Shown here in pieces: positions 24,449 through 32,731 of a stretch of 64,000 nt of DNA; position 1 is the stretch's first letter; the number at the start of each line of letters is the position of its first letter. The stretch comes from Acididesulfobacillus acetoxydans (GTDB taxonomy: Bacteria > Bacillota > Desulfitobacteriia > Desulfitobacteriales > Desulfitobacteriaceae): the NCBI RefSeq assembly GCF_900016645.1, contig NZ_CDGJ01000037.1; one strand, given 5' to 3'. The notes beneath the pieces were generated by a model that was not told the DNA's origin, ran no database searches, and saw only the letters and a list, made by a program, of their open reading frames with translations. The translations under genes and the position numbers were made by a program.

Positions 24449-25834
24449 GTGTCCGGGAAAGTTTTTATCGAGTTGACCGATGGGGAGATCCGTTTTCTCT
24501 GGGTGGACCGAGGTCCACTCCTGGGCAAGCTGAGGCGGGTTGCTCTTGAGCGGCTGCCTTTACCGGCCGGCATCATGCGCCAAGGGCTCTTGTTGGAAGC
24601 GGAACGTCTGACCGCCATCCTCAAAGCTTATCGCCGAGAGCGGGGGGTTATTCCCCCCGCTTTCCTCCTCCTTCCTTGGCAGCAAGGATTTGCGCGGGGA
24701 TTCAGGTTACCATGGTTTTCGGCTGGGCAGAGAAGGCAAGCTCTTAATTACTTCATCGAGGAAGAAACGCCTATCTCTGGGGAAGAAGTGCTCAATGATT
24801 TTTCAGTTGTCGAAGAGAAGAGGGGAAAGTTCCTGGAAGTGTTGGCCGCGGCCGTACGCAAGAGCGTTTTGACGGATTTCGTGCGCTCTTTTGCCGAAGC
24901 AGGCTTTCGGGTGGAAAGGGTCGATCTGGCGGTCACCGCGCTGAGTTGCGTGCTTCCGCTTGAGTCCGGGCAAAATGTTCTCTATCTTAAGGAAGATGAA
25001 GACCAGTTGGAGATGGCTCTCTTTAGGGGGACCCGTCTCGAAGTTGTGCGCACCTTCGGCAAGGCTGGCGCGGACGCGGATGAAATCGAAGTCTGGCGGG
25101 AATTGAAGCGGACTTTGTTTTATTATGCCGCCCAGGATCCGGATTTCTCGTTACAACGTGTTTGTACACCTGATCCAGCGACAGCGGGGGAGACGGGAGA
25201 ACGGATGCGGCAGAGTCTGGGTTATGCGGTGGATGTCTGCCCTGCTGTTGCTCTCCCTCGGGATTTTGAGAAATTCCGCGGGGTGTTAAAGGAAGTTCCG
25301 GCGGCCTATGCGGCAAGTGCTGCTTACCGGACAGGACAAGGGCTCAACTTATGGCGGCAGGAGGAAGAACAAAGAAAAGTCAGGCGGCGGATCGCTTGGG
25401 GGATCGGGGCGGTGGTCATTCTATTGGCCGGTGTCTTCGCGTTCTGGTGGCCCGTGCAGGCGCGCTCAAACCGCCTGGAAGAAGAACTCGCCGTGTTGAG
25501 GCCGCAAGGTTACCGGGCTGAGAAGAGCATACGCCAAGAGGAGATATTGGCCGAAAGTTGGGACAAACTGCACCGGCAGCCGTTGGTGTTGGCTGACAGC
25601 CTGAGGGTTATGACCGACTGGCAGGGCTCGGGCCTGACTTTGACGGAAATTGAGTATAAAGAGGGCAAAATTAATCTTAAGGGTAAGGCGGAGAAAGGAG
25701 CTCAGGTGGAAAAGCTGATGCAAAAGATGCAAAGCCAAGGATGGGTGAGTCCGGTTCTTGCCGCTTACCGCGTGTCCGGAGACGCCATTAGTTTCACTGT
25801 CGGGGCGAGCAGACCGCAGGCCGGGAAACCCTGA
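24449..25834 (+). CDS. PilM-PilN fusion (GspL-like) pilus assembly protein
   Basis: A 461-residue protein. Residues of about 1-300 look like the actin-fold cytoplasmic part of PilM/GspL (alternating beta strands, FIEEETPI, ALSCVLPLE). Residues of about 320-345 form a single transmembrane helix, followed by a coiled coil and a ferredoxin-like domain as in PilN. It thus joins in one chain what pilM and pilN encode separately at 2776-4602. The GTG at 24449 with GGGGGAGG is used; the frame overlaps the pilD end. Assignment is by architecture and context. Confidence 0.65.
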   Translation: MSGKVFIELTDGEIRFLWVDRGPLLGKLRRVALERLPLPAGIMRQGLLLEAERLTAILKAYRRERGVIPPAFLLLPWQQGFARGFRLPWFSAGQRRQALNYFIEEETPISGEEVLNDFSVVEEKRGKFLEVLAAAVRKSVLTDFVRSFAEAGFRVERVDLAVTALSCVLPLESGQNVLYLKEDEDQLEMALFRGTRLEVVRTFGKAGADADEIEVWRELKRTLFYYAAQDPDFSLQRVCTPDPATAGETGERMRQSLGYAVDVCPAVALPRDFEKFRGVLKEVPAAYAASAAYRTGQGLNLWRQEEEQRKVRRRIAWGIGAVVILLAGVFAFWWPVQARSNRLEEELAVLRPQGYRAEKSIRQEEILAESWDKLHRQPLVLADSLRVMTDWQGSGLTLTEIEYKEGKINLKGKAEKGAQVEKLMQKMQSQGWVSPVLAAYRVSGDAISFTVGASRPQAGKP

Positions 25835-25946
25835 AGTCTCGGGGAGCGGAGGGAGGCAGGGAGGCTTTGCGTAAGCACACCCAGAGCCTTAACCAAAAGG
25901 CTTAGCCGCATGCCTCTGGCTTTAGGCGCTTTAGCCGGCTTAAGCC

Positions 25947-26636
25947 ATGGGGAGATTCAGACAAGTAATTGATGGAATCCCAGCACGCCGGGTAACCGCA
26001 AATGTAAAGAAAGGGGAAGTTAAGAAATTGGCTCATACGGGTTTAAGTTCGAGAGTTGCAGGGCTGCTGCTGCACCCGTCTTCCGCCCGGGGCAGGCAAA
26101 TTCTCTTCCGGCTGAGGAGGGCAGCGGCGCGGAACCATACGGCATGGTTAACCGGCGTGAGTATTTTCCTGCTCTGCGCCTTGTTCTGTTATATCCTTTG
26201 CCTGTGGCCGGCCTGGAGCAGGTTAAATGACCTGGGCGCGGAAAAGGAACACTGGCTGGCGGTGTTGTCTCGGTTTAACAGCAGCGGAACCGGAACCGGA
26301 ACCGGGACTGGAACTGGAACTGGAACCAAGGTTCCCACCCTGGCGGAGCTGCCCGATTTGGTTGAATCCTGCAGGCAGGCTTTTCTGACAGCGGGAGTGC
26401 AGGTGAAGTCGCTCAGTGTGGAGCGTTTCGGGGAAACAGCAGCGAGCGCTTCCCAGAAGGCGGCTCTCTTGGACTACGCCTTGCTGCGTCTGCAGTGGGC
26501 GGGCTCGTGGCCGGCTATCGAAAGCGCCTTGTCAAGGCTGGAGCGCGAGCAGAGCTTGGGTATCGGGGTTCAGGAGGTGCACCTAAGACAAGGCGGCGGA
26601 GAAGGGCTCTTGCAGATCTACTTTCGCCATACGTGA
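25947..26636 (+). CDS. PilO-like pilus assembly protein with a Gly-Thr repeat
   Basis: A 229-residue protein with a long basic N-terminus, one transmembrane helix (about residues 69-90), a seven-fold Gly-Thr dipeptide run (about 112-126) and a PilO-like alpha/beta domain. The Gly-Thr run is coded by a perfect-to-near-perfect 6-nt repeat, prone to slippage in steps of two residues. It follows the PilM-PilN fusion and would complete the second alignment complex. Confidence 0.6.
   Translation: MGRFRQVIDGIPARRVTANVKKGEVKKLAHTGLSSRVAGLLLHPSSARGRQILFRLRRAAARNHTAWLTGVSIFLLCALFCYILCLWPAWSRLNDLGAEKEHWLAVLSRFNSSGTGTGTGTGTGTGTKVPTLAELPDLVESCRQAFLTAGVQVKSLSVERFGETAASASQKAALLDYALLRLQWAGSWPAIESALSRLEREQSLGIGVQEVHLRQGGGEGLLQIYFRHT
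26288..26331 (+). repeat. 6-nt microsatellite inside the PilO-like gene
   Basis: (G)GAACC/GGAACT/GGGACT hexamers repeat about seven times in frame, coding (Gly-Thr)7. Length changes would keep frame. Confidence 0.85.
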
Positions 26637-26640
26637 GGAA

Positions 26641-26760
26641 TCTCCCGCCCGCCAGAGGATTAATCACCGGGGAACCGTTCCCCAGAGGCTTGTTCCCCAA
26701 GGGATCGTTCGCCAGGGGATTGTTCACTGGGGGATCGTTGACCTGAGGATCCTGCACGGG
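26641..26760 (+). repeat. Degenerate about 20-nt tandem repeats between pil genes
   Basis: Units of the type GGGGA(A/T)(C/T)(C/G)(G/T)TTC.CC(A)(G/A)GGG recur five to six times in the gap after the PilO-like gene. No gene is seen between 26637 and 26861. Confidence 0.55.
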
Positions 26761-26861
26761 TGATCCCCTACCGAGGAATCATGCACCCGCAGGGGAAATT
26801 TGATGGAGTATGAGCACCGGACATCCCGTTTCTGCCATAAACTGGTGCAGGAGGGGTGAGA

Positions 26862-27515
26862 ATGGGAGCGAGAAGGTATGTCATTCAGCCGGGAGATACT
26901 TTTCATCTCTTGGCTCAGCGCTGGGGCGGAACCTGTGACGATTGGATGCGGGCTAATCCCCTGCTCAACCCGCAGAGCTTGCAGATAGGTCAAACAGTTG
27001 TGCTCCCGCCGTTGGGGGCGGCTCCTGAGCAATATGCTCAGGTGTCGGCCGGCGAAGGGCGTGAGTTCGCCGGCGGGCACATGGATGAGATGGAAATGGA
27101 GTTGGCGGGGGTTCAATTTAAGTTGAGACGGGTGGGGGAGAGCCGGATTCCCCACGAAATTCATATGATCCTGCCGAGAGCGGAAATTCACAAAGTTCAG
27201 CCTCAAGGGGAAAACGGCCCGACGGAAGTACAGATCATGCTGAGCAATGTCAACATCGTTCACTCGCCCCGCCTGCAGAGCGGAACAGGGGATCTGGCCG
27301 AGAGCGGCCGGCCGGCGGCGCGCTCATTTCCGGAACGCGGCCCGGCAAGAAGCCCCGGGGCAAGTCCCGGAAGGCCCGCGGGAGGACCGGGGGCAGGGGC
27401 AGGCGTGCCCGGAGAGAGTATGGGTGGAGGATTCGGGGCCAGTCGGGTGGGAAGCACGGGAGGAGGCCCCGGACAGAATCAAATGTGGGGCTATCAGTCC
27501 GGCCAGATGCCATAA
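26862..27515 (+). CDS. LysM-domain protein, Gly/Pro-rich C-terminus
   Basis: A 217-residue protein without a signal peptide. Residues 4-50 form a LysM domain (YVIQPGDTFHLLAQRWG ... LQIGQTVVLPP), which binds peptidoglycan or spore cortex glycan. A beta-rich middle (about 70-135) follows, then a Gly/Pro/Ser-rich low-complexity tail. LysM proteins without signal peptides in spore formers are often spore-coat or morphogenesis proteins. Position after the pil genes would also allow a role in anchoring the pilus machine to the wall. The ATG at 26862 has GGAGGGG. Confidence 0.65.
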   Translation: MGARRYVIQPGDTFHLLAQRWGGTCDDWMRANPLLNPQSLQIGQTVVLPPLGAAPEQYAQVSAGEGREFAGGHMDEMEMELAGVQFKLRRVGESRIPHEIHMILPRAEIHKVQPQGENGPTEVQIMLSNVNIVHSPRLQSGTGDLAESGRPAARSFPERGPARSPGASPGRPAGGPGAGAGVPGESMGGGFGASRVGSTGGGPGQNQMWGYQSGQMP

Positions 27516-27658
27516 GAGATTCTCCTGCTCGCCTTCTGCGGACGCCTTGTCCGCCAGCGGCCTCCGGGGTATAATGGAACAAAATCTCGGCGCCGCCGGT
27601 TAAGGGACGTTTCAGCGGCCGGAGGCCAGGGGAAGGCGTGTCTGGGGGAGCGTGTCTG

Positions 27659-29062
27659 ATGGAAAGTTACTATGCGGTTATTGGGGATCCCATTGACCAT
27701 TCTTTGTCCCCACTGATGCATACGGCAGGATACAGGGCCCTTGGCCTTGAGGCCAAGTATTTGCGTTTCAGGGTGAGCCGGGATCAGTTGAAGGATGCGG
27801 CCATAGGGCTGCGTTCTTTGGGTTTTGCCGGCTGGAATGTGACGATTCCGCATAAAGAGGCGATTATTTCTTACCTGGATGAGCTGACGCCGGCCGCCGT
27901 CGCAGCCGGGGCCGTCAATACGGTAAAAAACTCAGAAGGCAGGTTGATAGGCCACAACACGGACGGCGAGGGCTTTATCCGCGCCGTCTCGGAGAGCGTC
28001 TCTTCCTGGCAGGGTAAGACGGCGGTTATCCTGGGTGCCGGCGGGGCCGCGCGGGGGATAGCGCAGGCCCTGAACGAGAAGGGGATGCGGCTTATTATCC
28101 TCAACCGTACGGCCGGTAAGGCGGAAGAACTGGCACGCCTGTTGCGCCAAAACGGGGGAGAGGTCTGCGCGGGGAAATTGGCGGCGGGCCCATGGCTTAG
28201 CGAGGCGGACTTAGTCGTCCAAACGACACCCGTCGGTTTGGGGGGCGAGCCCTATCCGCTGTCACTGCAAGGTATAAGAGAAGGTACCCTGGCGGTGGAT
28301 ATTATCTACAAGCCGTGGCAGACCCCTTTCTTGCGCGAGGCCGAGAATTTGGGCTGCCGGACAATGAACGGTCTGGCAATGTTTTTGCACCAGGGGGCCC
28401 TGGCTTGGGAGTTCTGGCGCGGGGAGCAGGCACCGTTACCGGCGATGCGGGCGGCTTTGGCCGAGGAAAAGGCGCGGGTGGAGCCGGTCGCCAAGGGCAA
28501 GCCCACCCGGGACAACATAGCGCTCATCGGATTCATGGCGACAGGCAAGAGCAGTGTCGGCCGCCGACTGGCTTTAGCCCTCAACTGGGAGTTTATCGAT
28601 ACGGATGAGGAAATTGAAAAAGTCAGCGGCTTGAGTGTGGCGGAAATGTTTCAGCGTCATGGGGAAACCCGTTTCCGTTCCGAAGAAAACCTGGTGCTCA
28701 GGCGTTTGGGCCGAATGCGGCACTATGTCATCGCCACGGGGGGCGGGATGGTTGTCAATGAGGAGAACCGCGGCCTCTTGGCCGAGCGTGCCCTGATCAT
28801 TTCGCTGTACGCCCCCTTGGACAAAATCTTGGAAAGGGTCGGCGATCGGGCGCAGCGTCCGCTCTTGAGGGGGCCGAGGGAGAAGATCGAGGCTCTCTGG
28901 CAGGCCAGGCAGTCGGTCTATGGCCAAGCCGATCTGATTGTGGATACGAGTGAGCTGGACGTAGACGGGGTCGTCCGGGAGATTTTGAGGGAACTGTCGA
29001 AGATGCCGGCCGGCGCGCAAGAGCCGGGTGAGATGGAACCGGGGGGTGAAGAGGATAGATAA
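27659..29062 (+). CDS. aroEK: Shikimate dehydrogenase-shikimate kinase fusion (AroE-AroK)
   Basis: A 467-residue bifunctional protein. Residues 1-280 are AroE: the shikimate-binding SLSPLMH, NVTIPHK with the catalytic Lys near 66, the NADP-binding GAGGAARGI near 131, and the C-terminal NGLAMFLHQGALAWEFW helix. Residues of about 290-455 are shikimate kinase: the P-loop GFMATGKSSVG near 297, DTDEEIEK, ATGGGMV, and the lid R in RPLLRG. Fusion couples steps 4 and 5 of the shikimate pathway. The ATG at 27659 with GGGGGAG is preferred to a GTG at 27638. Confidence 0.93.
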   Translation: MESYYAVIGDPIDHSLSPLMHTAGYRALGLEAKYLRFRVSRDQLKDAAIGLRSLGFAGWNVTIPHKEAIISYLDELTPAAVAAGAVNTVKNSEGRLIGHNTDGEGFIRAVSESVSSWQGKTAVILGAGGAARGIAQALNEKGMRLIILNRTAGKAEELARLLRQNGGEVCAGKLAAGPWLSEADLVVQTTPVGLGGEPYPLSLQGIREGTLAVDIIYKPWQTPFLREAENLGCRTMNGLAMFLHQGALAWEFWRGEQAPLPAMRAALAEEKARVEPVAKGKPTRDNIALIGFMATGKSSVGRRLALALNWEFIDTDEEIEKVSGLSVAEMFQRHGETRFRSEENLVLRRLGRMRHYVIATGGGMVVNEENRGLLAERALIISLYAPLDKILERVGDRAQRPLLRGPREKIEALWQARQSVYGQADLIVDTSELDVDGVVREILRELSKMPAGAQEPGEMEPGGEEDR

Positions 29063-29837
29063 GCAGCCGATCCTTAAAGTGAGGGGAAAAGAATTTGGGG
29101 GCAAGGGTTTGCCTTTAATTTGCACCCCTTTGGTCGGAGAAAACCGGGAAGGCTTGGAGAGGGAACTGGAGAAGGTCCTGCCGCAAGGACCGGACCTGGT
29201 GGAATGGCGGTTGGATTTTTTCAAGAACATACGAGATTTTGACCAAGTACTGCAAGCAGCGCGAACCGTACGACTGAGGGTAGGTGAACTGCCGCTCCTG
29301 TTCACGATTCGCTCGGAAAAAGAGGGAGGGCACCCCATTCCCCTTACGTCCGAGGAACGGGTAGGGTTATATGAGACGGTGTGTCAGGCCGGAGTGGCGG
29401 ATTTGCTTGACTTTGAATTGGGCGAGGGAGAGGAAAACTTTCGGCGGGTGAGGGAGACGTCCCGACGCTATGGCGTCAAGCTCATGGGGTCGTTTCACGA
29501 TTTCGCCGGGACGCCGGCTCCCGAGCGAATTATGGCCACATTTCGGCAGGGGGAGCGGAGGGGAGCGGACCTGGTTAAGGCAGCGGTTATGCCGCAAAAA
29601 GCGGAGGACGTGCTGACCCTCTTGCAGGTGACTCTGGAGGGGAGAAAGTCGCTTTCGATTCCTGTGATTACGGTGTCAATGGGCAATTACGGCTCTCTCA
29701 CCCGGATGTGCGGTTGGGTATTCGGTTCTTCTCTGACGTTTGCCATGGGCGAGAAGCGGTCGGCCCCGGGGCAGATTCCGATCGATGAATTAAAGGCAGT
29801 TCTAAAAGTCATGCAGAAGGCGTTAGGGGGTATCTGA
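29046..29837 (+). CDS. aroD: 3-Dehydroquinate dehydratase, type I
   Basis: A 263-residue TIM-barrel enzyme forming a Schiff base. Visible are the VEWRLDFF strand (Glu and Arg of the substrate site), the catalytic His in MGSFHDF, and the Schiff-base Lys in GADLVKAAVMP. The PGQIPIDEL C-terminal segment closes the site. It overlaps the end of the aroE-aroK fusion. The GTG at 29046 is the likely start; a GTG at 29028 is also in frame. Confidence 0.93.
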   Translation: MKRIDKQPILKVRGKEFGGKGLPLICTPLVGENREGLERELEKVLPQGPDLVEWRLDFFKNIRDFDQVLQAARTVRLRVGELPLLFTIRSEKEGGHPIPLTSEERVGLYETVCQAGVADLLDFELGEGEENFRRVRETSRRYGVKLMGSFHDFAGTPAPERIMATFRQGERRGADLVKAAVMPQKAEDVLTLLQVTLEGRKSLSIPVITVSMGNYGSLTRMCGWVFGSSLTFAMGEKRSAPGQIPIDELKAVLKVMQKALGGI

Positions 29838-29844
29838 CGGAGTC

Positions 29845-31341
29845 ATGGATGCCCTGATCCACGGGCTGACGAGCGTTCTGCTGGAAGAGTGGGGCGGCCC
29901 CAGAAGCCCTCTGGCATTAGAATATATCAAAGAGAAAATTATTCCCGACTTAGCCGCTTGCTTGATCCTCAATCATGACCTTTGGCGGAACCCGACTTTT
30001 GCCGAGATTCTGGCCTGGAAACTCAAGTCTCAGTACGCGTATCCGGCCGCTGTGGCGGCGGGGTTGAGCAACGAAATCTTGGCCGCCGCCCGCAGAACGG
30101 TCGTTCCCCCCGCGCTGCCGGAACTCGATCCCAAGGAACCCTGGCGGCGTATCTTCCGTTTGTGGGTCTGTGAGGAATCCCTGCCGCTGGTTGAGGAGAA
30201 GACAGGCTATCCGCTGGCTTACTTGGATTTGCTCTTTCTTCGTTTCAAACGCCTGCGGACTTTTCTGGCCGGTCACAGCGTAAGTTTGTGGGAGTGTTGG
30301 GCCCAGCCGGAATTACGGGATTTCGGTTTTGACCTGCTGAGCTTTCTCTATGAGTTTCAACGGGCCCTCACCGGTGAGCCTTGGTTCGCGGAACGTCTGG
30401 TTTTGCGGCAGGTATTGCTCGACGCCGGGTTGTCACTGGAGGTTGGCGACCTGGTGCTCCTTTTGGAAGTCATACATACCCGGGAAGGGGAGATCACCGC
30501 CGGAGATGTCGCCCGCATTTTTGCGGGGATATGGCCGGGGGTGGCACCCGCACCTTGTTCCGAGAAATCCGGCCCGGAGGAGCGGTTTCCTTCGTCTTCC
30601 GGTCGGGTGGAAAAGCTCGTCAGCGGCCCGGTGACAGGGCTCGTCGGCGGTTCGGCAGATAGGTTTGTCGACGGTTCGGCAAAGAGGGGTGTCGACGGTC
30701 CGGTGGAGAGACTGGTCAGGCTCGGATTTATCCAAATCAACAAATCCGGCCGCCTGACCCTGAGTCAAAAGAGCGCGGTTACTCTCGCTCCTTTTCTGGT
30801 TCCGAAGCTCGTACGGCGGCTGCGCTTGGCCGAGGCTGCCGGGGAGCCGGGGAGAGCACAAGAAATCTTGCTCAAGCTCAACCCCGAGGTGCTGCTCAGG
30901 GTCATTGACGAAGTGGCTGAGGGCTGGCCCGCGGACGAGAGTTTCGCTCTTCTCAGGCACCTATTTAAGCGGGTTAACCGCAGGGTTGACCTTCATCTTT
31001 TGCGGGTCCTGGCAGCCTGTCCACAGGCTTTTGCCCTCTTGGAGGAGTGTCTGGGAGACCGGGACAGCCTGATCCGGGCTGAGGCTTGTGTGGGCTTGGG
31101 CCGCTTGGAGGAGAAAAGTGCGGTTTTCCGGCTGATCCGGATGCTGGGGGATCCGGCCGCAGACGTTAAAGCCGGGGCCGCGGAGGCCTTGGGCAGGATG
31201 GGCTCCGGGGCGGCGGTTCAAGCCCTGCGGAAGCTGGCCCGGGATTACAGGGAGAGTTCTCGGGTGAGGGCGGCGGCGCAGGAAGCGGTGAGCCGGATTG
31301 AGTCCCGCCATCTTCTCAGGCTCAGAACTCCTGACAACTGA
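29845..31341 (+). CDS. HEAT-repeat protein of unknown function
   Basis: A 498-residue cytoplasmic, mostly helical protein. The last 130 residues hold two to three HEAT/PBS-lyase-type repeats (VRAEACVGLGRLEEKSAVFRLIRMLGD, then VKAGAAEALGRMG, then the closing helix). Around residues 250-290 a repetitive linker appears (units like GLVGGSADR, FVDGSAKR, GVDGPVER), coded by 24-nt degenerate tandem repeats at about 30600-30715. It follows aroD by 7 nt and is probably cotranscribed. It may be a scaffold for the pilus or secretion machine, but this is a guess from position. Confidence 0.6.
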   Translation: MDALIHGLTSVLLEEWGGPRSPLALEYIKEKIIPDLAACLILNHDLWRNPTFAEILAWKLKSQYAYPAAVAAGLSNEILAAARRTVVPPALPELDPKEPWRRIFRLWVCEESLPLVEEKTGYPLAYLDLLFLRFKRLRTFLAGHSVSLWECWAQPELRDFGFDLLSFLYEFQRALTGEPWFAERLVLRQVLLDAGLSLEVGDLVLLLEVIHTREGEITAGDVARIFAGIWPGVAPAPCSEKSGPEERFPSSSGRVEKLVSGPVTGLVGGSADRFVDGSAKRGVDGPVERLVRLGFIQINKSGRLTLSQKSAVTLAPFLVPKLVRRLRLAEAAGEPGRAQEILLKLNPEVLLRVIDEVAEGWPADESFALLRHLFKRVNRRVDLHLLRVLAACPQAFALLEECLGDRDSLIRAEACVGLGRLEEKSAVFRLIRMLGDPAADVKAGAAEALGRMGSGAAVQALRKLARDYRESSRVRAAAQEAVSRIESRHLLRLRTPDN

Positions 31342-31360
31342 AGAGACAGGGACGGTGCCG

Positions 31361-32731
31361 TCATTCATCCGGCAAAGGCTGGCCTTTGGTTTCCCTGGCC
31401 CAAATCAGGGTGACGATGCCTACGATGTAGATGAGAGAGACGATGGTTACGGCTCTCGCGTAGGAGCCCAAAGTGCTGACCAGCAAGCCTGTGCTGAGCG
31501 GACCGGTGGCGGCCAGAATCCGGCCGAAGTTAAAACAGAAGCCCTGTCCGGTCGCCCTCAGCCGGGTGGGATAAAGTTCCGCTAAATAGATAGGAAAACC
31601 CGAAAATACACCGTTATTGAAAAAACCGAGGATGGGCAGGAGGAGGAGAAGGGTCACGTAATCTTTGACAGTGTAAAAAACATAGGGGGCCAGCAGAAGA
31701 CTGCCCGTGAAGAAGAAGAGGAAGGTCTTTTTGCGGCCGATCCAGTCAGCCAGCGGGCCGAAGAGCACATAACCCACGACGGCCCCGGCGTTGAGGGCCA
31801 TGGTGGCGTAGCTTTGGTAGTTGGAGACAGTCGCTTCCGTGTAGGCCCGGCCCCGGAGCAGTTCGACCACAAAAGTCGGTGTCCAGTTGGTTACGGCCCA
31901 GAGTCCGAAAACCGCGGTAAAAGCCAAGAGAGAACCGACGATCGTATCGCGCCTCAGCCCCGGCCAGAAGATCTGCTTTAAGGTCAGAACGGTGAACTTC
32001 GGGTTGCTCCTCTCGGGGGAAAGCTTTATCTTTTCCCGGCGCTGCCGCACCCGAAGCCAAGGCTCGGGTTCGCCGACCTTCTCTCGAATGAAGGCGGCGG
32101 AAAGGGCGGGAAAGATGCCGATGACCAAGACGGCCCGCCAGGGTGTGAAATAATGGGCAGCGGCCCAGGGAACAACGAAGAGGTTCACCAGAGCGGCCAG
32201 AAAAAAACCGGCTCCCCAGGCACTCTGCATTAAACTGACGACGCGGGTGCGGTACTTATCCGGAAAAGATTCAGCCACCAATGAGGAACCGGCGGCCCAT
32301 TCGCCCCCAATACCCAAGGCGGTCAAGAAACGGAAGACCATCAGCTGTGTCCAGGTTTCGGAAAGAGCGGCAACACCGGTGAAGACCGCGTAGACCAAGA
32401 TGGAAAGCGAAAGGGTGCGGCTGCGGCCTATGTAGTCTGCCAGGGTGCCGAAAAGAGTTCCTCCCACGGCCCAGCCGACCAAAAAGACGGCTAAAATGAT
32501 GCCCCCGTGGGCGGCGATGCTCGCCTTGTTAGCCGTGGGGCCGAGCAGGTCCTGCAGAGATGAGAGCATAATCATGGCAAAGAGAGTTGAATCCATCGAA
32601 TCAAAGACCCAGCCGATCCAGGCGGCCAAGAGGACGAGCCACTGCTGGCGGGTCATAGCTTCGGGAAGCCAAAAGGGCAAGGTCCTGAAGCGATTCGCGG
32701 AAGATGGGGAGTCTTTGCTCATCGTTTTCAC
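31361..32731 (-). CDS. MFS transporter, carboxylate/sugar symporter type
   Basis: A 456-residue carrier with 12 predicted transmembrane helices. The MFS loop signature between helices 2 and 3 is FGTLADYIGRSRTL and its echo between 8 and 9 is GPLADWIGRKKT. The RFLTALGIGGEWAAG segment is typical of the SHS/metabolite:H+ symporter branch (lactate, aromatic or sialic acids). It is the last gene of a kinase-regulator-carrier operon and overlaps the regulator gene. The start could be the GTG at 32731 or the ATG at 32722. The regulators suggest that it is induced by its substrate. Confidence 0.8.
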   Translation of the reverse strand: MKTMSKDSPSSANRFRTLPFWLPEAMTRQQWLVLLAAWIGWVFDSMDSTLFAMIMLSSLQDLLGPTANKASIAAHGGIILAVFLVGWAVGGTLFGTLADYIGRSRTLSLSILVYAVFTGVAALSETWTQLMVFRFLTALGIGGEWAAGSSLVAESFPDKYRTRVVSLMQSAWGAGFFLAALVNLFVVPWAAAHYFTPWRAVLVIGIFPALSAAFIREKVGEPEPWLRVRQRREKIKLSPERSNPKFTVLTLKQIFWPGLRRDTIVGSLLAFTAVFGLWAVTNWTPTFVVELLRGRAYTEATVSNYQSYATMALNAGAVVGYVLFGPLADWIGRKKTFLFFFTGSLLLAPYVFYTVKDYVTLLLLLPILGFFNNGVFSGFPIYLAELYPTRLRATGQGFCFNFGRILAATGPLSTGLLVSTLGSYARAVTIVSLIYIVGIVTLIWARETKGQPLPDE

